From: Variovorax paradoxus
Lineage (GTDB): Bacteria > Pseudomonadota > Gammaproteobacteria > Burkholderiales > Burkholderiaceae_C
DNA length: 64,000 nucleotides
Reading direction: 5' to 3'
Assembly (NCBI RefSeq): GCF_009498455.1
Contig: NZ_CP045644.1
Span: 7,224,088 to 7,288,087, forward strand
Part shown: positions 56,625 through 64,000 of the stretch, one piece after another
How the letters are laid out: each line of letters opens with the position of its first letter
How positions within the stretch are numbered: position 1 is the stretch's first letter
Notes under the pieces: model-generated
Told to the model about the DNA's origin: nothing
What the model saw: only the letters and a program-made list of their open reading frames with translations
The model's database searches: none
Made by a program: the position numbers and the translations under genes

Positions 56625-58238
56625 TCAGTAGCCTGCAGCGAGGCCGTCGCGGCGCGGATCGCTCGCGGCCACGTAGCCTTCGACCGACGGCTCGCCCGCG
56701 CGCCAGATGAACTGGCCGGCGCCGAAGTCCTGGTAGGAGTCGTTGATCACGTCCAGGTGATGGCCCAGGTCGCGCAGGCCCTGCACGGTGTCGGCCTTCA
56801 TCGCGGCCTCGACGTTGATCTCGAGCCCCGCGTTGAAGCGCCAGCGCGGTGCGTCGCACGCAGCCTGCGGGTTCTGGCCGTAGTCGAGCATGCGCACCAG
56901 CGTCTGCATGTGGCCTTGGGGCTGCATGTTGCCGCCCATCACGCCGAAGCTCATCACCGGCTGGCCGTCCTTGGTGAGGAAGGCCGGAATGATCGTGTGG
57001 AACGGGCGCTTGCCTGGTGCCACCACGTTCGGGCTCTCGGCCTTGAGGCTGAAGCCGTGGCCGCGGTTCTGCAGGCTGATGCCGAAGTCGGGCTCCACGC
57101 AGCCCGAGCCGAAGCCCATGTAGTTGCTCTGGATGAAGCTCACCATCATGCCGCTCTCGTCCGCCGCGGTGAGGTAGATGGTGCCGCCCTTGACTGGGTT
57201 GCCGGCCTTGAAGTCCTGCGCCTTGTTCACGTCGATGAGTTTGGCACGCGAAGCCAGGTACGCGTCATCGAGCATTTGCGCGGGGGTCACCGTCATCGAC
57301 GATGGCTCCGACACGTAGCGGTACACGTCGGCGAAGGCCAGCTTCATGGCTTCGATCTGCAGGTGCTGCGACTGTACCGAGTCGACCGTCAGCGAAGCGA
57401 TGTCGAACTTCTCGAGGATGCCCAGCGCGATCAGCGCCGCGATGCCTTGGCCGTTCGGCGGAATCTCGTGCAGCGTGTGGCCGCGGTAGTCGCGCGAGAT
57501 GGGCTTGACCCACTCGGGCTGGTAGGCCGCCATGTCGGCCACGGTGAGCGCACCGCCCTGCGCCTGCGAGAACCTGGCGATCGCTTCGGCGATCTCGCCG
57601 TTGTAGTAGGCCTCGCCCTTGGTGCGGGCGATGGCCTTGAGCGCGCGGGCCGCCGCGGTGAAGCGGAACAGTTCGCCGATCTCGGGCGCGCGGCCCCACG
57701 GCAGGAAGGCCTGGGCAAAGCCCGGCTGCGACTGCAGCAGCGGCGTGGCCGCGGCCCACTTGCCCTGCACTACCGGCGGCACGAGGTAACCGCGCTCGGC
57801 GATGTCGATGGCGGGCGCCATCAGGTCGGCAAAGGGCAGCTTGCCGAAACGGTCGCTCATCGCGACCCAGCCGCGCACCGCGCCCGGCACGGTGACCGAG
57901 TCGATGCCGCGCATCGGCGGCGTGGCGGCGTCGGCGCCGTACTTGGCCTTGAAGTACTCCGGCGTCCAGGCCTTCGGCGCGGGGCCCGAGGCGTTGAGGC
58001 CGTGCAGTTCCTTGCCGTCCCACAGGATGCAGAAGGCGTCGCTGCCCAGGCCGTTGCTCACGGGCTCGACAAGCGTCATCACCGCGGCCGTGGCAATGGC
58101 CGCATCGACCGCGTTGCCGCCCTGCTGAAGCATGCGCAAGCCGGCCTGCGCCGCCAGCGGGTGCGACGTGGCGACCACGTTGCGTGCGAACACCGGCAGG
58201 CGGGTCGAGAGGTAGGGGTTGTTGAAGTCGAAGTTCAT
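56625..58238 (-). CDS. ggt: Gamma-glutamyltransferase family protein
   Basis: This 537-aa Ntn hydrolase precursor has an N-terminal QQGGNAVDAAIATAAVMTLV and the autocleavage/nucleophile threonine in GGTIYLTAADESG (Thr353), followed by NRGHGFSLKAESPNV. No signal peptide is visible, so it is probably cytoplasmic, unlike secreted Ggt. It would hydrolyse gamma-glutamyl bonds or a related amide. It follows the Bug gene on the same strand by 15 bp, pointing to uptake and cleavage of one substrate. Confidence 0.93.
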   Translation of the reverse strand: MNFDFNNPYLSTRLPVFARNVVATSHPLAAQAGLRMLQQGGNAVDAAIATAAVMTLVEPVSNGLGSDAFCILWDGKELHGLNASGPAPKAWTPEYFKAKYGADAATPPMRGIDSVTVPGAVRGWVAMSDRFGKLPFADLMAPAIDIAERGYLVPPVVQGKWAAATPLLQSQPGFAQAFLPWGRAPEIGELFRFTAAARALKAIARTKGEAYYNGEIAEAIARFSQAQGGALTVADMAAYQPEWVKPISRDYRGHTLHEIPPNGQGIAALIALGILEKFDIASLTVDSVQSQHLQIEAMKLAFADVYRYVSEPSSMTVTPAQMLDDAYLASRAKLIDVNKAQDFKAGNPVKGGTIYLTAADESGMMVSFIQSNYMGFGSGCVEPDFGISLQNRGHGFSLKAESPNVVAPGKRPFHTIIPAFLTKDGQPVMSFGVMGGNMQPQGHMQTLVRMLDYGQNPQAACDAPRWRFNAGLEINVEAAMKADTVQGLRDLGHHLDVINDSYQDFGAGQFIWRAGEPSVEGYVAASDPRRDGLAAGY

Positions 58239-58253
58239 GTCGGCGTGCTCTCG

Positions 58254-59238
58254 TTAGTCGTTGGTGATCTTGCGATCGACGACGATCTTTTTTCCATTTG
58301 GCGGCGTCAACGGCCACCATCTTTGCGAACTGCTCGGGCGTGCCCGCGTTCGCCGGCTCGATGCCCAGGCGGGCGAGCTTGTCTTTCAGCTCAGGGTCGG
58401 CCAGCGCTTCGTTGGCGGCCTTGTTCACGCGCGCCACGATGTCGGCCGGCAGCCCCTTCGGACCATAGAAGCCGAACCAGGTGTTCGACTCGAAGCCCGG
58501 CAGCGTGTCGGCAATGGGCGGCAGCTCGGGCGCGAGCGGGCTGCGCTTGAGCGAGGTGACGCCCAGTGCGCGCAGCCGGCCGTCGCGCACGTGCGGCATG
58601 CCGGTGGGGAGCGAATCGAACAGCACGTCGACCTTGCCGCTGATGAGGTCGGGCACCGCGAGCGCCGTGCCGCGGTAGGGAATGTGCGTGACGAACACGT
58701 CGGCCTGCGCCTTGAAGAGCTCCGCCGTGAGCTGCACGATGGTGCCGTTGCCGCTCGATGCGTAGTTGAGCTTGCCGGGGTTCTTCTTGGCGTGGTCGAT
58801 CCACTCGCGCACCGTCCTGGCGGGCGTGTTGACAGGCACCAGCATGATGCTCGGCGCATCGCCGACGTGGGCAATGGGCGCGAAGTCGCGCACCGTGTCG
58901 TAGGGCAGCCGGGCCGTGATGGCCGGGCCGATGGCGTGCGTGCTCGTGGTCGCGAGCAGCAGCGTGTAGCCGTCGGGCGGCGCCTTGGCCGCGAGGTCGG
59001 AGCCGATGGCGCCGCCCGCGCCGGGCTTGTTGTCGATGATCAGCTGGGCGCCGAGCTTCTCGCTCATCTTCTGGCCCAGCGTTCGGGCGAAGAGGTCGGT
59101 GGCGCCGGCCGCCGGGAACGGCACGATCAACCGGATCGGACGGTTCGGATAGGGCTGCTGGGCCAGGGCAGGCACCGCGGCCAGCACCAGCGCGGCCGCG
59201 GCGAGCGCGATACGGGTGGTTCGTTTCATGGAATTCAT
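58254..59238 (-). CDS. Bug/TctC family tripartite tricarboxylate binding protein, frame change at 3' end
   Basis: This protein is about 327 aa after repair. It has a signal peptide (RIALAAAALVLAAVPALAQQ) and Bug signatures (PNRPIRLIVPFPAAGATDLFA cut, VDNKPGAGGAIGSD-like IIDNKPGAGGAIGSD, PPDGYTLLL, VGTPEQF-like NAGTPEQFAKMV). One surplus A in the six-A run at 58288-58293 explains the shift; the corrected end is VVDRKITND with TAA at 58254. The start is ATG 59238 or 59229. It binds an organic solute in the periplasm. Confidence 0.92.
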
Positions 59239-59313
59239 TGTGTCCGAGGTGGTGTGTCGAGGGCGCGCCTTGTCCGACGTGGCCGCAGGATTGGACTCGC
59301 AGGGCATTGAAAG

Positions 59314-59352
59314 GAAATGGATTTATCGGATAGATATATAAATTGAGTGCAT
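59314..59352. promoter_or_regulatory. 39-bp AT-rich element shared with the LysR/SBF promoter
   Basis: This is the second copy of the element at 51338-51376 (core TTTATCGGATAGATATAT), 76 bp upstream of the Bug start. It contains the arms ATTTAT and ATAAAT 11 bp apart, a LysR-type dyad. Confidence 0.65.
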
Positions 59353-59576
59353 CAATCGTGCCACGGCCATCACGCGGCGTGAGGCATGCCCACGACCATC
59401 AGAAATAGCGATGGCGCCGCATCAGCAAACGGTATTTCCTCCATCGCGCCCTGCCGCCCGATAGTCGCGCCAGTCCACTCGACACCGAAGTGGCGCACAG
59501 GAGAACTCCCCTTGAACTTCCTTCCATCGAGGGCGCCGATGCCGGTGCCCTCTGCTTCAGCTCGCGCGTTCTTTTC
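59353..59576. other. Intergenic region before the porin, no gene seen
   Basis: Together with the 39-bp element this makes the 338-bp gap between the divergent Bug and porin genes. I see a loose GAAATA ... TATTTC inverted repeat at 59402-59438, and no convincing open frame or RNA gene. Confidence 0.4.
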
Positions 59577-60844
59577 ATGAAGCGGCACCCACTCGGCCTG
59601 GCCCTGGTGACCCTGGCCGGCACGGCGTCGGCACAGTCCTCTGTGACGCTGTTCGGCGTCGTGGACGCGGGTGTCAGCCATTTCGAGGCCGTTAGCGAGT
59701 ACCGCCCGGCGTTCGATCCGCGGCGCCCTGCCGCCGCGCTGCTTGCGGCGGGCGTGCCGAAGGTGACGCAGAGCCAGACCACGCTGTCGCGCGGCGGCTA
59801 CCGCGGCAGCAGCCTGGGCTTTCGCGGCACGGAAGACCTGGGCGGCGGCCTGGCGGCGAGCTTCTGGCTGGAGTCGAACATCAGCAACGACGACGGCAAG
59901 ACAGGCCTGGCCTCTTTCGCCAAGCGTTCCACCGTGAGCCTGTCGGGCGGCTTCGGCGAGCTGCGGCTGGGCCGCGACTACACGCCGATCTTCCGCAACG
60001 ACTCGCTGGCCGACCGTTCGCCGTTCAGGGCGCCGGCCTGTCGGTGATTGCGCGCGTGAACAGCGCCTCGTCCGCATTGCTCGGGGCGCACCGGCCGGCG
60101 TGGCCGCCGGCGACAACTACGCGCGCGCCAGCAACAGCATCGGCTACTTCCTGCCGCCGAACCTCGGCGGCTTCTGGACAGGTCCAGTACGCCTTGCCCG
60201 AGAACATCCGCTACAGCCCCGAGCTCACGCCGACGAACGCGCGCGGGCGCTACATGGGCGGGCGCTTCGGCTATGCCAAGGGCGCTCAACGTGGCGCTGG
60301 CGCTCGGTGAAGACAACAAGGATCGCCTGCCCTCGGGTTCCGCGGCCAAGCCGCCCGTCGACGCCGGCGGCGAAGACCGGCTGAAGACCGTCAGCCTGAG
60401 CGCCACCTACGACCTCGGCCCCGTCAAGCTGCTGGGCGAGCTGTCGCAACTGCGGCACCGGCGCGCGCAGGCACAGCCCTGGGCACCGGAGCGCACCGAC
60501 CGGTACGACGGCTACCTCGTGGGCGCCACGGTGCCCGTGGGCCGGGGCTCATCCGCGCCTCCTTCGGCCGCGTGAAGTACCGCGCCGGCGGCACCGGCCT
60601 GCCAGGCGACGCGGCACAGGGCGCGAGTGCCAGCCAGTGGGCGCTGGGTTACGTGCACCACCTGTCCCGCCGCACGGCGCGTACGCCACCTTCGCGCGCG
60701 TTCGCATCCGCGACGGCCAGAACGACAAGGCCATCGGCTCCGTGACGAGCGGCAGCGACGCACTATCCGGGCTACGTGGCCGCCAGCGGCTGGCGCCCGC
60801 GCAGTGCCATGGGCTACGACTTCGGCATCCGGCACATCTTCTGA
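59577..60844 (+). pseudogene. Gram-negative porin, seven frame changes
   Basis: The N-terminus is an intact porin start: signal peptide, then SSVTLFGVVDAGVSHFE, GGYRGSSLGFRGTEDLGGG and GFGELRLGRDYTPIF. After about 60030 the porin sequence continues in other frames (VQYALPENIRYSPELTP, LSATYDLGPVKLLGELS, LIRASFGRVKYRAGGTG, and ending SAMGYDFGIRHIF at TGA 60842). Seven frame changes lie near 60030, 60095, 60180, 60285, 60548, 60680 and 60765. Either it is a young pseudogene or the sequence quality is poor. Length fits a general diffusion porin. Confidence 0.85.
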
Positions 60845-60874
60845 CCCCGTTCTCACTCCTCTACGCATTCACTC

Positions 60875-62210
60875 ATGTTGATCCACTCACCCACCTTCGC
60901 CCTTCGCTCACTGGCCGTGGCCGCCCTCCTCGCCTTCGGCGCGGGCGCACACGCGCAGCCCGCTGCATCGTCGCCCGCTTCGGCGATCACGCCGCTCGTC
61001 GATGCGATGTACCCGCGGCTCGACGCGATCTACAAGGACCTGCACGCCCACCCCGAGCTTGCCTTCAAGGAAACGCGCACCGCCGCGAAGCTGGCCGCCG
61101 AGATGCGCGCGATCGGTTTCGAGGTGACCGAGAAGGTCGGCGGCACGGGCGTCGTCGCGCTCTACCGCAACGGTCCGGGGCCGGTCGTGATGGTGCGCAC
61201 CGACATGGACGGCCTGCCGATGGAAGAAAAGACCGGTCTGCCCTACGCCAGCCAGGCCCGCACCGACTGGGGCGGGCGCGACAGCTTCGTGGCCCACAGC
61301 TGCGGCCACGACATCCACATGGCCAGCTGGCTCGGCGCCGCGCGCGCGCTGGTCGCACTCAAGGGGCAATGGAAAGGCACGCTGATGTTCATCGGCCAGC
61401 CCGCCGAAGAAACCGTGTCGGGCGCCAAGGCGATGCTCGCGGACGGCCTGTTCACGCGCTTTCGAAGCCCGACGCCGCGTTCGCGCTGCACACGGCGCCC
61501 ACGCCGCACGGCGCCATCGGCTATGGCGTCGGCATCAGCAGTTCAACTCCGATTCGCTGGAGATCGTCTTCAAGGAAGCGGCGGCGGCGGCGGCTCGCGG
61601 CCGCACACCACCCTCGACCCGATCGTGATGGCCGCGCGCTTCGTGACCGACGTGCAGGCCGTGGTGAGCCGCGAGAAAGACCCGGCCGAATTCGGCGTCG
61701 TGACCATCGGCGCCATCCAGGGCGGCAGCGCCGGCAACATCATTCCCGACACTGTCACGCTGCGCGGCACCATCCGCTCGTACAAGCCGCAGGTGCGCGA
61801 CAAGCTGCTGGCCGGCGTGCGCCGCATGTATGGCCGCTGCCGCGACGAGCGGCGCGCCCGAACCCGTGGTGAAGCTGGTGCAAGGCGGAGAAGCCCTGGT
61901 CAACGACGAAGCCGTGGTGACCCGCGCGGCTGCCGCGCTCAAGCAGGCGTTGGGCGCGGCCCATGTCGTGCAGTCCACGGTGCCGTCAACGGGCAGCGAA
62001 GACTTCTCGGCCTTCGTCAACGCCGGCGTGCCGTCGATGTACTTCACGATCGGCGTGCTCGATGCGCGCGACATCGCGGCCTCCGCCCAACCCGGCGGCA
62101 AGCCGCTGGCCCGCAACCATTCGCCCTTCTTCGCACCGGTGCCCGAGCCGTCGATCAAGACCGGTGTGCACGCGATGACCGTGGCGGTGCTCAGCGCATT
62201 GGGCAAGTAG
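60875..62210 (+). pseudogene. Secreted M20-family amidohydrolase, four frame changes
   Basis: A signal peptide (AVAALLAFGAGAHA) precedes an M20D-type metallopeptidase: DLHAHPELAFKETRTA, MVRTDMDGLPMEEKTG, SCGHDIHMASWLG, FIGQPAEETVSGAKAML, and a C-terminus with GSEDFSAFVNAGVPSMYFT. Frame changes lie near 61462, 61535, 61580 and 61830; three of them fit a single missing base. Most of the metal-ligand motifs survive. A role in cleaving N-acyl or peptide bonds in the periplasm is inferred. Confidence 0.85.
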
Positions 62211-62231
62211 CGCCGCAGGCATTCCTAAAGA

Positions 62232-62253
62232 AAAACGGCGAGGGCGCCGTTTT
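62232..62253. terminator. Bidirectional Rho-independent terminator
   Basis: AAAACGGCG (62232-62240), loop AGGG, CGCCGTTTT (62245-62253) form a perfect 9-bp stem with A and T tracts on either side. It sits between the convergent M20 and tctA genes and should stop both. Confidence 0.85.
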
Positions 62254-62274
62254 CGTTCAGGCAAAGGCCGTCGA

Positions 62275-63787
62275 TCAGTCTTCGACGAAGGCCTCTTCGC
62301 GCTTGGACTTCACCGCGGGCAGCAGCACGATGACCAGCAGCAGCGCTGCGGCGATCAGCAGGCCGGCCGAGATCGGGCGCGTGACGAACAACGCTCCAGT
62401 CGCCCCGCGACAGCAGCAGCGAACGGCGCAGGTTCTCTTCCATCATCGGCCCCAGGATGAAGCCCAGCAGCAGCGGCGCAGGTTCGCAGCCGAGCTTGAA
62501 GAAGGTGTAGCCGACGAAGCCGAACACACCCACCATCCAGATGTCCCAGGTGTTGTTGTTGGTCGAGTACACGCCGATGGCGCAGAACAGCACGATCGCC
62601 GGGAACAGGAACTTGTAGGGCACCGACAGCAGCTTGATCCACAGGCCGATCAGCGGCAGGTTCAGGATCACCAGCATCGCGTTGCCGATCCACATCGAGG
62701 CGATCAGGCCCCAGAACAGCTCGGGGTTGCTGGTCATGACCTGCGGACCCGGCTGGATGTTGTGGATCGTCATGGCACCGACCATCAGCGCCATCACGGC
62801 GTTGGGCGGAATGCCCAGCGTCAGCAGCGGAATGAAGGAGGTCTGCGCGCCGGCGTTGTTGGCGGCTTCAGGCGCGGCCACGCCGCGGATGTTGCCCTTG
62901 CCGAAGGGCACTTCGCCCGGATGCAGCTTGGTCTTCTTCTCGATGGTGTAGGCCGCAAAGGCCGACAGCAGCGCACCGCCACCGGGCAGGATGCCCAGCG
63001 ACGAACCCAGCGCGGTACCGCGCAGCACGGCGGGCAGCATGCGCTTGAAGTCTTCCTTGGTCGGGAACAGGCCCGACACCTTGGCGGTGAAGACTTCGCG
63101 CTCTTCGTCGGGACGCGACAGGTTGGCAATGATTTCGCCGTAGCCGAACACGCCCATGGCGATGGCCACGAAGCCGATGCCGTCGGTGAGTTCAGGCACG
63201 TCGAAGCTGAAGCGCGCGACACCCGAGTTCACGTCGGTGCCGACCAGGCCCAGCAGCAGGCCCAGCACGATCATCGCGATCGCCTTGAGCAGCGAACCCG
63301 ATGCCAGCACCACGGCGCCGATCAGGCCCAGGATCATCAGCGAGAAGTATTCGGCCGGGCCGAACTTGAAGGCCAGTTCGGTCAGCGGCGGTGCGAAGGC
63401 GGCCAGGATGAGCGTGCCGACGCAACCAGCGAAGAACGAGCCCAGGCCCGCAGCGGCGAGCGCCGGACCTGCACGGCCCTTGCGCGCCATCTGGTAGCCG
63501 TCGATCACGGTCACCACCGACGACGATTCGCCCGGCAGGTTCACCAGAATCGCGGTGGTCGAGCCACCGTACTGCGCGCCGTAGTAAATACCGGCCAGCA
63601 TGATCAGCGCCGACACGGGCGGCAGTGCGTAGGTGGCGGGCAGCAGCATCGCGATGGTTGCGACCGGGCCGATGCCCGGCAACACGCCGATCAGCGTGCC
63701 CAGAATGCAACCGGCCAGGCAGTACAGCAGGTTGGTGAAGGTGAAGGCAACGCCAAAACCCAGCGAGAGGTGTTCAAACAGTTCCAT
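62275..63787 (-). CDS. tctA: Tripartite tricarboxylate transporter large membrane subunit TctA, frame change near 3' end
   Basis: About 503 aa after repair, the TctA length. Signatures include LIGVLPGIGPVATIAMLLP, YYGAQYGGSTTAILVNLPGE and GIPPNAVMALMVGAMTIHN. As read the frame shifts near 62393 and runs to 62225. Corrected, it ends KSKREEAFVED with TGA at 62275-62277. It is the main channel for solutes delivered by a Bug/TctC protein. The tctB gene lies directly upstream. Confidence 0.94.
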
Positions 63788-63806
63788 GGTGTGAGCAGCT
63801 TTCTTC

Positions 63807-64000
63807 TCAACCGGTGATGAAGGTCGGCCAGACCTGGATCTGGAGCTTCAACGCCCAGATGAACGCGACGTAGCTGCCGACGGCCAGCACGGTGGCCAGG
63901 ATCAGCACGGTGGGCAGCTTGAACTCATGGCCCGCCAGGCTCGAGATGATCACGAGCGCGTAGATGGCGATGATCATGCCCATGGCCCGGCACGCCGAGG
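63807..64000 (-). CDS. tctB: Tripartite tricarboxylate transporter small subunit TctB (5' end outside window)
   Basis: The last 64 codons are visible on the minus strand, with two hydrophobic helices (GMIIAIYALVIISSLAG; TVLILATVLAVGSYVAFIWA) and a C-terminus LKLQIQVWPTFITG. This matches the end of TctB small membrane subunits, and the gene sits 19 bp before tctA, the normal order. No binding-protein gene is seen here before the window ends. Confidence 0.85.
   Translation of the reverse strand, partial: SACRAMGMIIAIYALVIISSLAGHEFKLPTVLILATVLAVGSYVAFIWALKLQIQVWPTFITG

Overview
The window is high-GC (mostly C/G third positions) and has the gene order and protein types of a betaproteobacterium of the family Comamonadaceae. 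Variovorax is the best guess, from the urease set with hupE/ureJ between ureA and ureB, the pilBCD-coaE-zapD-yacG block, Bug-type binding proteins and the many LysR regulators. This assignment rests on recalled gene order and protein features, not on a search.

Layout. 1-4.2 kb: an Lrp-type regulator divergent from a TrpXYZ-like ABC importer, then a GNAT enzyme. 4.3-9.4 kb: housekeeping genes hemA, prfA, prmC and grxD, and a CNNM/CorC-type membrane protein. 9.4-16.2 kb: lytic transglycosylase, proS, rppH and a CNP1-like lipoprotein, then the operon rplU-rpmA-obgE-proB. 16.3-22.1 kb: ispB, tRNA-Pro(CGG), pilBCD and coaE. 22.2-29.7 kb: an envelope O-acylation block (MBOAT, SGNH-like partner, two tandem OafA-type acyltransferases) interleaved with zapD and yacG. 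29.7-35.6 kb: mutT, a DUF815 ATPase, argJ, secA and a DUF721/DciA-like gene. 35.6-37.7 kb: a threonine-synthase-like PLP enzyme and a small exported protein.

37.7-48.3 kb is the most interesting part. A LuxR-type response regulator and a giant sensor, made of an NCS1 transporter fused to a Cys-rich module, histidine kinase and receiver, are divergent from a urease cluster (ureA-hupE-ureB-ureC-ureE-ureF-ureG). The cluster has no ureD in the window and is split by a Doc-type toxin and AbrB-type antitoxin pair on the opposite strand. 48.3-56.6 kb is a string of accessory genes: pirin, two LysR regulators, an SBF-type transporter, a lone receiver protein, quinone oxidoreductase, two DMT exporters and an SDR. 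56.6-64 kb holds a gamma-glutamyltransferase, Bug binding protein, porin, secreted M20 amidohydrolase and tctA-tctB, which looks like a scavenging cluster for acylated or gamma-glutamyl compounds.

At least 25 apparent frame changes fall in thirteen genes, all to the right of 23.4 kb. Many can be repaired by adding one C or G to a short run, which restores family-typical lengths and C-termini. Most therefore look like sequencing or assembly errors rather than real pseudogenes. The porin (seven) and the M20 gene (four) carry most of them. A 39-bp element, 35 of 39 positions identical, occurs upstream of both the LysR/SBF pair and the Bug gene. It suggests that one regulator links these loci.
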